DNA from: Clostridia bacterium
GTDB lineage: Bacteria > Bacillota > Clostridia > Christensenellales > Aristaeellaceae
NCBI GenBank assembly: GCA_016297535.1
Contig: JAEDGL010000007.1
Coordinates: 1 to 37,158 of the forward strand
DNA: 37,158 nucleotides
Reading direction: 5' to 3'
Of the stretch, positions 24,306 through 32,698 are shown one piece after another (the first letter of the stretch is position 1; every line of letters begins with the position of its first letter). The position numbers and the translations under genes are program-made. The notes under the pieces were generated by a model, which was given only the letters and a program-made list of their open reading frames with translations, was not told where the DNA came from and did not search any database.

Positions 24306-26771
24306 ATGAAACAGCTGCATATGGTGTGCAATGCTCATTTGGATCCTGTGTGGCTATGGGAGTGGGAGGAAGGCGCTGCAGAGGCGCTTTCCACCTTCAG
24401 GGTTGCAGCGGATTTCTGTGAGCAGTATCAGGGGTTTGTGTTCAACCACAATGAAGCTTTGCTGTATCAGTGGGTGGAGGAGTATGAACCCGCGCTGTTT
24501 GAGCGGATTCGCAGGCTGGTGAAGGACGGACGCTGGCATATCATGGGCGGCTGGTACCTGCAGCCCGATTGTGTGATGCCCAATGGCGAGTCCATCACCC
24601 GGCAGATTCTGCGCGGCAGACAATACTTTGAAGAAAAGTTCGGCAAGGCTCCGGAAACAGCCATCAACTTTGACTCTTTCGGCCATTCGAGGGGTCTGGT
24701 TCAGATTTTGATAAAAAGCGGTTATTCCTCCTATGTGATGTGCCGCCCCGGTGATGTGAAGAACGAACTTGAACAAAATGATCTGATCTGGAAGGGCTTT
24801 GACGGATCAGAGGTGCTGGTGCACCACTGCGCAGACGCCGCCTACAGCACCCGTTACGGCGAGGCTGCTGAAACCATGGAGCCGTGGATGGAAAAGAATG
24901 CGGGCCGCGAAACCGGCCTGTGGCTCTGGGGTGTGGGCGACCATGGTGGCGGACCGTCCCGCAAGGATCTGGAGGATCTGCAGGAGCTGATGCAGCGTCA
25001 TCCTGAAACAGAAATTCTGCATTCCACGCCGGAGGCGTATTTTGAAACGCTTGACCGCAGCAAACTGCCGGTGTGGGATCGACCGCTGACCCCGGAGCTG
25101 TTTGGCTGCTACGTATCCCTGAGCCGCATCAAAAAGATGCACCGCGCGCTGGAGGATCGTCTTTACGCCACAGAAAAATTGCTGTCGCTGGCCGCTGTAC
25201 AGAAACTGCTGCCCTATCCGAAGCAGGAAATGCAGCAGGCGGAAAAGGCGCTGCTGTTTGCGGAGTTCCATGACATTCTTCCCGGCTCGTGCATTCCGTC
25301 TGTGGAAACCGCCGCGCTTGACAAAATCAGCTATGGCATGGAAATCCTCTCCCAGCTTCGCATGAAGGCGGTCTTTGCGCTCAGTCAGGGACTGCCACAG
25401 GTAAAGCAGGGAGAGAGCACACTGCTGGTGTACAATCCGCATCCCTATGAGATTGAGGAGCTTGTGCAGTGCGAACTGATGACCGCACAGCAGAATTTTT
25501 CGACGGGCTTCCTGTATCCCACGGTATGGCAGGATGGGCAGCGCATTCCCTCGCAGCCCGGCGTGCCGGAAACCAGCATGTGGATTGACTGGCGCAAAAA
25601 GGTTATCTTCCGTGCAAAGCTCAAGCCCTGCTCGGTTACCCGCTTTGACTGCCGCTTTGAGATGTCGCCTGCCAGACCCAGGCCTGAAACGCCGCAGGGC
25701 GACATCCTGTTTGACAATGGTGAAATGCAGGTGCGCATCAACCATCTCACCGGCAGGGTGGACCGCTATTGCCGAAACGGAAAACCCTATTTGGAGGAAG
25801 GCAGCTTTGCACTCAACGTCTATGACGACGGTTTTGACACCTGGCATTTTGGCGATCCGTATTCCAAAGCGCTTGTGGGTGCTTTTGAACTGATGTCGCC
25901 TGAGGAATGTGCAGAATTCTGTGCGGTTCCCGTGCCTGCGCTGCCGCCTGTGCATGTGGCAGAAGACGGCGAAGTGCGCATGGTGGTGGAGTCGGCGCTG
26001 AAATACCGTTCCTCCAAAATGCTTTTGCGCTACATTCTGCCCAAACAGGGCGGTGAACTGGGCATCGAAATCCGTCTGTTCTGGCAGGAAAAAAACAAAA
26101 TTGCCAAGCTGGTGCTCAATACCGCGCTGGCAGGAGCCCAGCACTGCGGCCAGACGATCTGGGGTACGCAAAACATGGATGCAACCGGCCGCGAGGACGT
26201 ATGCCTGCGCTGGTGCGGCCTGAAGGCAGCCGACTTTTTCCTGACGGTGATCAACAATGGCGCCTGTTCCTCCTCCGTTGGCGAAAACGGCGAGCTGCGG
26301 CTGCCGCTGCTGCGCTCTGCAGCCTACGGCACCTCGGATTCCGAAGACGGCGTGATGTGCAACCGTCCTGATTACTGCTACAAGGAGCGCATGGATCAGG
26401 GCGAATGCTGCTTCAGCTTCTGGCTGCAGGGCCAGGAGCCTGAGAAGCGTGCGGTACTCATCGACCGCGAGGCACAGGTTCACGGCGAAGCACCGTATGC
26501 GCTTGCGCTCAACCCGTCGGGTACAGGAAAGGCGCACACCAACGGCCTGCTTTCTATCGAACATCCGTCCGTACTGCTGGAAGCTCTGAAGCCGGCGGAG
26601 GATGGAAATGGATTTGTTCTGCGCATCCGCAATCCGCTGGATACGTCGGTGCACTGCACGGTGCGTTTTGCGCAGCAGGAAGCTGAACTGGAGCTTGGAG
26701 CGTTTGAGGTGCAGACCTGGCGCCTGAATCCGGCTGACGCTGCGCTGACCCAGACGGAACTGCTGACATGA
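24306..26771 (+). CDS. GH38 alpha-mannosidase 2
   Basis: Protein of 821 residues and a paralogue of the enzyme at 12536. Zinc ligands His11 and Asp13 (CNAHLDPVWLWEWEEG), nucleophile Asp123 (NFDSFGHSRG), and the blocks WGVGDHGGGPSRKDL and AEFHDILPGS are all kept. No signal peptide, so cytoplasmic. ATG 24306 has AAGGAGGA before it. The catalytic positions coincide exactly with those of paralogue 1, while the C-terminal sugar-binding part differs more, so the two may prefer different linkages or chain ends. It is followed by a hydrolase gene 10 bases on. Confidence 0.94.
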   Translation: MKQLHMVCNAHLDPVWLWEWEEGAAEALSTFRVAADFCEQYQGFVFNHNEALLYQWVEEYEPALFERIRRLVKDGRWHIMGGWYLQPDCVMPNGESITRQILRGRQYFEEKFGKAPETAINFDSFGHSRGLVQILIKSGYSSYVMCRPGDVKNELEQNDLIWKGFDGSEVLVHHCADAAYSTRYGEAAETMEPWMEKNAGRETGLWLWGVGDHGGGPSRKDLEDLQELMQRHPETEILHSTPEAYFETLDRSKLPVWDRPLTPELFGCYVSLSRIKKMHRALEDRLYATEKLLSLAAVQKLLPYPKQEMQQAEKALLFAEFHDILPGSCIPSVETAALDKISYGMEILSQLRMKAVFALSQGLPQVKQGESTLLVYNPHPYEIEELVQCELMTAQQNFSTGFLYPTVWQDGQRIPSQPGVPETSMWIDWRKKVIFRAKLKPCSVTRFDCRFEMSPARPRPETPQGDILFDNGEMQVRINHLTGRVDRYCRNGKPYLEEGSFALNVYDDGFDTWHFGDPYSKALVGAFELMSPEECAEFCAVPVPALPPVHVAEDGEVRMVVESALKYRSSKMLLRYILPKQGGELGIEIRLFWQEKNKIAKLVLNTALAGAQHCGQTIWGTQNMDATGREDVCLRWCGLKAADFFLTVINNGACSSSVGENGELRLPLLRSAAYGTSDSEDGVMCNRPDYCYKERMDQGECCFSFWLQGQEPEKRAVLIDREAQVHGEAPYALALNPSGTGKAHTNGLLSIEHPSVLLEALKPAEDGNGFVLRIRNPLDTSVHCTVRFAQQEAELELGAFEVQTWRLNPADAALTQTELLT

Positions 26772-26781
26772 GGAGCAGAGA

Positions 26782-27741
26782 ATGCAGTCTGAAAAGATAC
26801 TGAGTGCTGTGAAGCAGGCATCGCTGACCATGCAGCGCTACAACTGGGAGCAGGGCGTTGCTGCTCAGGCTTTTCTGGAGGCGGGAGACGCTGAAACGGC
26901 GATTCTGATGGTCGTGGAAAGCGTACACCGTCAAACCGCAGATGGACGCTGCTCCCAGATAGGCGAACCGCTGGCGGCAACCGATCCCTGTTCTGTTGGC
27001 GAGGCATTGATTGATGCTTGCGAACAGACAAAGGAACCGGATCTGCTTCGGGCGAAGGACAAGCTGCTGCACTGGGCTCTCAGCGCTGCGCCCCGAAACG
27101 CGGACGGTTTGGTGTACCATTTGTGTGATCGTCAGGAAATATGGGTTGATTCCATGTATATGCTGCCGCCTTTTCTGGCGCGCGCCGGATACTGCGATGA
27201 GGCGCTGCAGCAGCTGAATGGGTATTGGCGGCTGCTGTGGAATTCTGAAAATGGGTTGTTGGCTCACCGCTGGGACGACAGTGCAAAGCGCTTTGTTCGC
27301 AAGGACGCATGGGCTGTTGGAAATGGATGGGCTGCTGCCGGGATGGTGCGAGTCCGCAGCCTGCTGCCCGCGGACTATGAAGCTGAACGGCAGCAGATTA
27401 CCCTTCGGCTGAAAAAACTGCTGGAAACAGCTGTTTAGTATCAGCGGGCGGACGGCCTGTTTCACGACGTTTTGGATGATCCTTCCACCTTCTCGGAGGT
27501 GAACGCCGGGCAAATGTTTGCCTATACCATCTACCGCGGGGTGAGTGAAGGCTGGCTTGACCGCGTGCTGCTGCCAGCTGCGGAGCGTGCGCGCATGGCG
27601 GTGCTGAATGCTGTGGACCGTTATGGCATTGTGCGTAACGTTTGTGGTGCGCCGGATTTTGACAGTCCGGGGTCTGCATCAGAAGCACAGTCGTTTTTCA
27701 TTCTGATGGAAGCTGCGCGAAAAGCCTGTACCATGTTATAA
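26782..27741 (+). pseudogene. GH105/GH88-like unsaturated uronyl hydrolase, broken by TAG
   Basis: One open frame of 319 codons interrupted by TAG at 27436-27438 (codon 219). Both halves are recognisable: WEQGVAAQAFLEAG at the start, IWVDSMYMLPPFLARAG with the catalytic-type Asp, WAVGNGWAAAGM, and after the stop GLFHDVLDDPSTFSEVNAGQ and AMFAY-like text. The family (YteR/YesR) removes unsaturated uronic acid from pectin or related oligosaccharides after a lyase. The frame is unchanged across the stop, so a single change from a sense codon such as CAG is the simplest cause. Without its last third the (alpha/alpha)6 barrel would be incomplete, so activity is probably lost unless TAG is read through. 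AGGAG precedes ATG 26782. Confidence 0.85.
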
Positions 27742-27751
27742 ACGTGCTCAG

Positions 27752-27786
27752 AAAAAAGGAATCTGCGTGCTGCAGATTCCTTTTTT
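27752..27786 (+). terminator. intrinsic terminator ending operon B
   Basis: GGAATCTGC at 27758-27766 pairs with GCAGATTCC at 27772-27780, with A6 before and T6 after, so it may work in both directions. Confidence 0.93.
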
Positions 27787-27788
27787 GA

Positions 27789-27845
27789 TTGCATTTCCAA
27801 TGTATAAATGGTATAATCATACGATCATACATCTTATTTGTTATA
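27789..27845 (+). promoter_or_regulatory. promoter and operators of GntR/LacI regulator 1
   Basis: TTGCAT at 27789-27794 and TATAAT at 27812-27817, spacer 17. GTAT-aatc-ATAC at 27811-27822 overlaps the -10 box, and TCATAC is repeated at 27817-27822 and 27825-27830. TTTGTTATA at 27837-27845 is the inverse of a site before operons B and C. Self-repression by the regulator is likely. Confidence 0.65.
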
Positions 27846-27859
27846 CTGAGGTGGACAGT

Positions 27860-28984
27860 TTGGATATTTTGGACACACGGGCTAAAACGCCTCTTTATCT
27901 GGAGCTGTACCGAAAGCTGTGTCAGGAAATTGAAAGCGGCAAATATGCGGTGGGGGAAAAGCTTCCCAGTGAGAAGGAGATTGCCGAGCAAAATAACGTA
28001 AGCCGCATTACCAGCAAGCACGCCATGGAACAGCTGGTGAGCGAGGGGTATGTCAGGCGCTTTGCCGGAAGGGGAACCTTTGTGTCCTCTCTCTCCGGCA
28101 GTGCCGTTTTAGCTGAAACCGCTGAAGAATCCGCCGCGCCTGCCGCACAGAAGGCTTCGAAGCTGATTGGCGTGATCATGGAAGGCATGTCGAACGACTT
28201 CGGCGCGGAAATTCTGATGGGCATCGAGCAGAAATGTGCCGAGCTGGACTACAGCGCTGTTGTGAAGTTTACCTATGGAAACGAGGAACGGGAAGCGGCT
28301 TGTATCAACGAATTGCTTGAGGCTGGCGTTTCGGGCATTGTGCTCATGTGCGTCTATGACGAGGTGTACAGCCCTGTAGTGATGAAGCTGGCGCTGGATG
28401 GTTTCCCGCTGGTGTTTCTGGATCGTTCGCTCAAGGGTCTGGCCGTTCCGTTTGTGGGCACCAATCATCTGGAGGCTTCCCGGCAGATCACCGGCAAGCT
28501 GCTGGAGCGCGGACATACCAGCCTCGCGCTGGCGCTGTTTGACGAATCGCACAACACCAGCAGCGCAGAGGAGCGCGTGGTTGGCTATGTGGAAAGCTGT
28601 CTTACTCACAATCTGCTTTGCGGCAGCAAACGTATTTCACTCAAGCGCGAGGATATTCACCGGCCCAAGCCTGAGGAACGCGCTCGCAATGTGCAGATCA
28701 TCCGTGAGTTTTTCAACCAGAACCCGGATACGACGGCCTGCCTGGCGCTTTCCGCACGCGTGGCCTGTATTCTGCTGGAAGCCCTGAGCAAGGTGGAAAA
28801 CCGCGTGCAGCTTGTGGCAGCGTTTGATGGCCCCCGCAATTGCATACAGACTCCATGCGAATTTGTGTATGTGGAGCAGGATCAGTTCCTGATGGGCAAA
28901 ACCGCCTGTACCCGCCTGGTGGATGCAGTGGAAAAGCGCGAAGTTCCGATGGTGACCTACATTCCTCATCAGTTGATACCGTAA
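27860..28984 (+). CDS. GntR/LacI hybrid transcriptional regulator 1 (AraR-like)
   Basis: Protein of 374 residues: an N-terminal GntR-type winged helix (PLYLELYRKLCQEIESGKYA to about residue 75, with SRITSKHAMEQL as recognition part) joined to a LacI-type sugar-sensing domain from about 105 (KLIGVIMEGMSNDFGAEIL, later GIVLMCVYDE and PLVFLDRS). This layout is that of AraR, which releases its operators when it binds sugar. The likely start is TTG 27860 after TGAGGTGG; the open frame goes up to 27767 but through the promoter. It stands between operon B and the reductase genes. The regulator at 31110 is a close paralogue. Confidence 0.9.
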   Translation: MDILDTRAKTPLYLELYRKLCQEIESGKYAVGEKLPSEKEIAEQNNVSRITSKHAMEQLVSEGYVRRFAGRGTFVSSLSGSAVLAETAEESAAPAAQKASKLIGVIMEGMSNDFGAEILMGIEQKCAELDYSAVVKFTYGNEEREAACINELLEAGVSGIVLMCVYDEVYSPVVMKLALDGFPLVFLDRSLKGLAVPFVGTNHLEASRQITGKLLERGHTSLALALFDESHNTSSAEERVVGYVESCLTHNLLCGSKRISLKREDIHRPKPEERARNVQIIREFFNQNPDTTACLALSARVACILLEALSKVENRVQLVAAFDGPRNCIQTPCEFVYVEQDQFLMGKTACTRLVDAVEKREVPMVTYIPHQLIP

Positions 28985-28990
28985 GCAGAC

Positions 28991-29027
28991 CAATCCCCGG
29001 CACATTGATCGTGCCGGGGATTGTTTT
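28991..29027 (+). terminator. terminator between convergent regulator and reductase genes
   Basis: CAATCCCCGGCAC at 28991-29003 pairs with GTGCCGGGGATTG at 29011-29023 (13 bp perfect), followed by TTTT on the plus strand. Confidence 0.9.
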
Positions 29028-29931
29028 ATTCAAATGCGCCAACGCATTCCGTGAGCTGCTCCAGACTGGAAAAGGCAGTGACCGGAATGGCTGTCACGGG
29101 CTGCCGTTCAAAATACCGCAGGCTCTCCTGTGTTACCTGCGCAGCCGTTTCCAGCTTTTGCATCAACAGAAACCGCTGCTCGTTGGCAAGATTGTCATAG
29201 GTGCGGCGCTGCTCATCAGAAAGCGGCCTGCCTGCGAAGCGCCGGGTGAAGTAGCCCTTTGCCAGCGATGTGAAGCACATGAAATTCAGCTCTGTATGCA
29301 AACCCAGCTGCATCATTTCTTCATCCATCACCACGTAGTCGCGCGGCAGGGCTTCACGGTTGGGCTGGGCCATGCTCCACAGCAGTTCGTTGACCACAAA
29401 GGGCGTTTTTCCATGCGCGTTGGCGTATTGGTTCGCCTCGGCTGTCCGGGCGGCGGTCCAGTTGGAGCAGGCCAGATACCGTACGTGTCCGCTTCGCACG
29501 AAGCCGTCCAGACAGTCCATGATTTCGCTCACGGGCAGAGAAGGGTTGTCGCGGTGCAGCATGTAGAGGTCGATGTAATCTGTTTGCAGACAATCCAGAC
29601 TTTCTGCCAGATCCATGGTCAGCTGTTCGGGGGTGACGCGGCTGACGTCTGGCGCATCAAAATCAAAATGTCCGCCCTTGGTACAGAGGATGAGATCGGA
29701 ACGCCGGCGGCGCTTCAGCCAGCGACCGATAGCCTTTTCCGAACGGTTTCGTTCGCCGGTCTCCCAGTTGCTGTAAACATGGGCGGTATCCACAAAATTG
29801 CCGCCATGCTCCAAAAACAGATCCAGCTGAGCATCCACCTGCTTTTGAGGAATGGTAAGACCGTATTGTGCGGTACCCATGCACAGACGGGAAACCACAA
29901 GATCGGTATGGGAAAGACGGACGGTTCTCAT
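29026..29931 (-). CDS. aldo/keto reductase 1
   Basis: Protein of 301 residues of the NAD(P)H-linked aldo/keto reductase superfamily, a cytoplasmic TIM barrel. Visible: SRLCMGTAQYGL at the first strand, FVDTAHVYSNWETGERNRSE with the catalytic Asp and Tyr, Lys in LCTKGGHF, and the His of YMLHRDNP, giving the Asp-Tyr-Lys-His set. Start at the ATG with AGGAGG nine bases before; the frame is open for eight more codons. The substrate is unknown; the cofactor-binding end is less typical. It is divergent from a second reductase with overlapping promoters, so both probably answer to the same sugar signal. Confidence 0.88.
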   Translation of the reverse strand: MRTVRLSHTDLVVSRLCMGTAQYGLTIPQKQVDAQLDLFLEHGGNFVDTAHVYSNWETGERNRSEKAIGRWLKRRRRSDLILCTKGGHFDFDAPDVSRVTPEQLTMDLAESLDCLQTDYIDLYMLHRDNPSLPVSEIMDCLDGFVRSGHVRYLACSNWTAARTAEANQYANAHGKTPFVVNELLWSMAQPNREALPRDYVVMDEEMMQLGLHTELNFMCFTSLAKGYFTRRFAGRPLSDEQRRTYDNLANEQRFLLMQKLETAAQVTQESLRYFERQPVTAIPVTAFSSLEQLTECVGAFE

Positions 29932-29960
29932 TCTGTACTGCCTCCTGAAAAACACTTTAC

Positions 29961-30010
29961 TTGCAATGATATATTTGATATATTATATAATATCGTTTCA
30001 AAAATGACAA
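29961..30010. promoter_or_regulatory. overlapping divergent promoters of the two reductases, with operator
   Basis: Minus strand: TTGTCA at 30010-30005 and TATAAT at 29987-29982, spacer 17. Plus strand: TATAAT at 29986-29991 with TTGCAA at 29961-29966 (spacer 19, less ideal). The two -10 boxes overlap in ATTATATAAT, a perfect palindrome. GATATATTTGATATATTAT at 29968-29986 matches, but for two positions, the sequence before GntR/LacI regulator 2, and is a candidate operator of that protein. Confidence 0.65.
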
Positions 30011-30023
30011 GGAGGAACGAGGA

Positions 30024-31031
30024 ATGGATTACATCGCCAATGAAAACCGTTACGATACCATGCAGTACCGCCGCTGCGGCAAAAGCGGCCTGATGCTTCC
30101 TGCCATCTCGCTGGGGCTGTGGCATAATTTTGGCAATATCACGCCCTTCGGCGTGCAGCAGAGCATGCTGCGCACCGCCTTTGACAACGGCATTACCCAT
30201 TTTGATCTGGCCAACAACTATGGCCCGCCCTATGGAGAGGCAGAGCGCAACTTCGGCGTGCATATGCTGTGCGACTGGAAACCCTACCGTGATGAGCTGA
30301 TCCTTTCCACCAAGGCTGGATACGATATGTGGAAGGGCCCGTACGGCGATCACGGCAGCCGCAAGTATCTGATTGCCAGCCTTGATCAAAGCCTGAAGCG
30401 CATGAATGTGGAATACGTGGACATTTTCTATCATCATCGCCCGGATCCGGAAACGCCCATTGAGGAGACGGCGGGCGCGCTGGAACAGATTCTTCGCAGC
30501 GGCAAGGCGCTGTATGTAGGCGTATCCAACTACAACGCCCAGCAGACCGACGCCATGGTGAAAATGCTGGGTTCCCTGGGCACGCACCTGCTGATTCATC
30601 AGCCCAGCTACTCCATGCTGAACCGTCATATTGAGGCGCCCATGGAAGGCGTTGGCAGCCTGACGGATGTGCTGCGTCGTGAGGGCGTGGGCTGCATCTG
30701 CTTTGCACCGCTGCAGAACGGTCTGCTCACGGGCAAGTATCTCAACGGCATTCCGGCGGATTCCCGCGCGGCGCACGACCCGCGCTACCTGAAGCCCTCG
30801 GCCATCACCGGGGACAAGCTGGCAAAGATCAGCAAGCTCAACGATCTGGCCGCCAGACGCGGACAGAAGCTGGCGCAGATGGCGCTGCAGTGGGTGCTGC
30901 GTGATGAGGTGGTTACCTCCGCGCTCATCGGTGCAAGCCGTGCTGAACAGATCATCGAAAACGTTGCTGCACTTTCCGGCCCTGCCTTCACAGCTGAAGA
31001 ACTGGCGCTGATTGACGAAATTGTTCGCTGA
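30024..31031 (+). CDS. gpr: aldo/keto reductase 2, L-glyceraldehyde 3-phosphate reductase (YghZ) type
   Basis: Protein of 335 residues with strong likeness to YghZ/Gpr over its whole length: YRRCGKSGLMLPAISLGLWH, then FDLANNYGPPYGEAE with catalytic Asp and Tyr, STKAGYDMW with the Lys, FYHHRPDP with the His, LLIHQPSYSMLNR and GLLTGKYLNGIP. Members reduce L-glyceraldehyde 3-phosphate or methylglyoxal-like aldehydes with NADPH; in a glycan locus it might act on another aldose. ATG 30024 has AAGGAGGAA before it. It is transcribed away from reductase 1 and ends before a terminator shared with a convergent regulator gene. The exact substrate here is inferred from family only. Confidence 0.9.
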   Translation: MDYIANENRYDTMQYRRCGKSGLMLPAISLGLWHNFGNITPFGVQQSMLRTAFDNGITHFDLANNYGPPYGEAERNFGVHMLCDWKPYRDELILSTKAGYDMWKGPYGDHGSRKYLIASLDQSLKRMNVEYVDIFYHHRPDPETPIEETAGALEQILRSGKALYVGVSNYNAQQTDAMVKMLGSLGTHLLIHQPSYSMLNRHIEAPMEGVGSLTDVLRREGVGCICFAPLQNGLLTGKYLNGIPADSRAAHDPRYLKPSAITGDKLAKISKLNDLAARRGQKLAQMALQWVLRDEVVTSALIGASRAEQIIENVAALSGPAFTAEELALIDEIVR

Positions 31032-31045
31032 TTCGGTATCTAATG

Positions 31046-31079
31046 AAACCCACGCATCGTTTACGGTGCGTGGGTTTTC
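31046..31079. terminator. terminator shared by convergent reductase and regulator genes
   Basis: AACCCACGCATCG at 31047-31059 pairs with CGGTGCGTGGGTT at 31064-31076 (13 bp, one G-T), loop TTTA, then TT; the mirror side also has a short T run. Confidence 0.88.
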
Positions 31080-31109
31080 TGCATGTTTTGGCTCTTTGCA
31101 GTTATCGTT

Positions 31110-32255
31110 TCATACATTGCGGTCCATAACGCAGGGAACGGAGGCAGATGAGCAGACGATGATCTCATAGGGAACGCATGTGGCAAGGGGAACAGCACAG
31201 CCCTTGATTTTCTCCATCAGACGGATCGCTCCAAGCTCGCCGATGCGCTTTTGATTCTGCTGCACATACAGCAGATCATACGGCATGTGGAGCGTTTCGC
31301 AGGGGCCGTCAAAGGATGCAATTGCGAATCGCCGCGGAGGCATTTCATTCAGAGCCTGGATGACAGCCTCTGCGATCTCGGCGCGCAGCGCCACAAACGC
31401 GGTGGTTTCCGGGTTTTGCTGCAGATAGTCTTTGGTGCGGCGTATGTTTTCAGCGCGTGCCTCGGCTGAAGGCGCCAAAAGGGATTCGGGAATCAGGATC
31501 AGCCTCCTGCTGCCGCAGAGCAGATTGTGCTCCAGACAGCACTGCACATAGCCCTGGATACGGCTGTCGGCACTGCTGGTGTTGGAAGGGCCTTCCGCCA
31601 TGGCAAGCGCCAGGTGGGTGTGATTCATGCTGACAAGCTGATGGGTGATTTGTCTGGCAGCTTCATAGTGAGGAGTGCCCACATAGGGGATGGGCAGTCC
31701 GCTGAGTGACCTGTCCAGAAAGATGAGCGGAAATCCTTCCAAAGCAAGCTTCATGATGGTGGGATTGTATACTTCGTTGTATACGCACATCAAAATGATG
31801 CCGCTTACGCCTTCCTGTAGCAATTCCTCTATGCAGGCCCGTTCACGCTCCTCGTCGCCGTAGCTGAATTTGAGGATGATGGAATACCCGGCTTCGGCGC
31901 ATTGGTGCTCAATGCCAAACAGCATGTCAATGCCAAAGGCGGGATGAATGCCTTCCATCACCACGCCAATCAGCCGGGAAGCAGGAGCAGGCTTTGCTGC
32001 AGCCTGTGCAGCAGGCGGGACTGCCGTGCGGGAAAGAATATAGGAGCCTTTCCCCGCATATCGCTGAATATAGCCTTCTTCGGCAAGGCGGTCCAGCGCA
32101 TGACGGCTGGTGACACGGCTGACGTTATACTGGCGGGCAATCTGCATTTCCGTTGGCAGCTTTGATCCCACCGGATAGTCGCCGGATTCGATTTTGGTGC
32201 GAAGCAATTGGTACAGGCTCAGATAGAGAGGTGTGTGCGGAGCAGTTTTGTTCAT
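31110..32255 (-). CDS. GntR/LacI hybrid transcriptional regulator 2 (AraR-like)
   Basis: Protein of 381 residues, paralogue of the regulator at 27860. GntR-type winged helix at about residues 8-75 (PLYLSLYQLLRTKIESGDYP, SRVTSRHALDRL), then a LacI-type ligand domain from about 95 (SRLIGVVMEGIHPAFGIDML, GIILMCVYNE, PLIFLDRSLSG). The two proteins share long blocks in the ligand domain, so they probably bind related sugars. GGTGAGGG precedes the ATG. A promoter TTGAAA/TATAAT with a repeated GATATGTTT element lies upstream, divergent from operon C, which it may repress. A terminator hairpin follows its stop. Confidence 0.92.
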   Translation of the reverse strand: MNKTAPHTPLYLSLYQLLRTKIESGDYPVGSKLPTEMQIARQYNVSRVTSRHALDRLAEEGYIQRYAGKGSYILSRTAVPPAAQAAAKPAPASRLIGVVMEGIHPAFGIDMLFGIEHQCAEAGYSIILKFSYGDEERERACIEELLQEGVSGIILMCVYNEVYNPTIMKLALEGFPLIFLDRSLSGLPIPYVGTPHYEAARQITHQLVSMNHTHLALAMAEGPSNTSSADSRIQGYVQCCLEHNLLCGSRRLILIPESLLAPSAEARAENIRRTKDYLQQNPETTAFVALRAEIAEAVIQALNEMPPRRFAIASFDGPCETLHMPYDLLYVQQNQKRIGELGAIRLMEKIKGCAVPLATCVPYEIIVCSSASVPCVMDRNV

Positions 32256-32286
32256 GTCGATACCCTCACCTGATTGTGGTGATGAT

Positions 32287-32345
32287 ATTATAACATATCA
32301 AACATATCTATTTCAATCGAATATAATATAATTATTATAACAAAC
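32287..32345. promoter_or_regulatory. divergent control region of regulator 2 and operon C
   Basis: Minus strand: TTGAAA at 32316-32311 and TATAAT at 32292-32287, spacer 18. The minus-strand sequence over 32308-32290 reads GATATGTTTGATATGTTAT, nearly the same as the element between the reductases. Plus strand: TATAAT at 32322-32327 and 32327-32332, and TATAACAAA at 32336-32344, as before operon B. The plus -35 box is not clear. Confidence 0.6.
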
Positions 32346-32698
32346 ATGTTGATAATGAATCGTGCGTGTGATATGATTCCAAATGTAAGGAATGGTTAGC
32401 AAAGCGCCAATTGGCACGGCAGGCATTTTGGATTGCTCTGCTGTCAATACAGGAGCCCCGTCGTTTTCTTCGCCGCACGGATTCATGTTGGGTCTGTTTC
32501 ATGGGTACGCAAGTATACTTCCGCCGTGCAGCAGTTCTTTATGGTACACCCCTTCAAGACAGCCTTCCTTTTCTTGAAAGCCATTGTGGCTGCCATGACG
32601 AAGACGAGCGACTGCGCTTTGGGAATTCCGGTTTGCAGCACCGGGATTCCCACCTTTTCCCCAATCGTGCATTCTGATAGAAACGAAGTGAAGACGGC
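32346..32698 (+). other. long leader before GH125 with stem-loop, no gene recognised
   Basis: About 350 bases between the probable operon C promoter and the GH125 start. Short ORFs exist in several frames but none has a good ribosome site or family likeness. A stem-loop pairs GGGAATTCCGGT (32621-32632) with ACCGGGATTCCC (32640-32651), 12 bp with one G-T pair, followed by CTTTTCC; it could be an attenuator or an mRNA structure. Further function is unknown. Confidence 0.4.

Noticed and set aside
27436..27438. TAG as a recoded amino-acid codon across the genome
   Set aside because: The XRE gene and sensor kinase 1 end naturally in TAG, with the next gene 7 bases after the kinase; a single mutation is simpler.
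28840..30093. 417-residue plus-strand frame over reductase 1
   Set aside because: It is opposite a minus-strand reductase with full catalytic set and ribosome site, and crosses a strong terminator.
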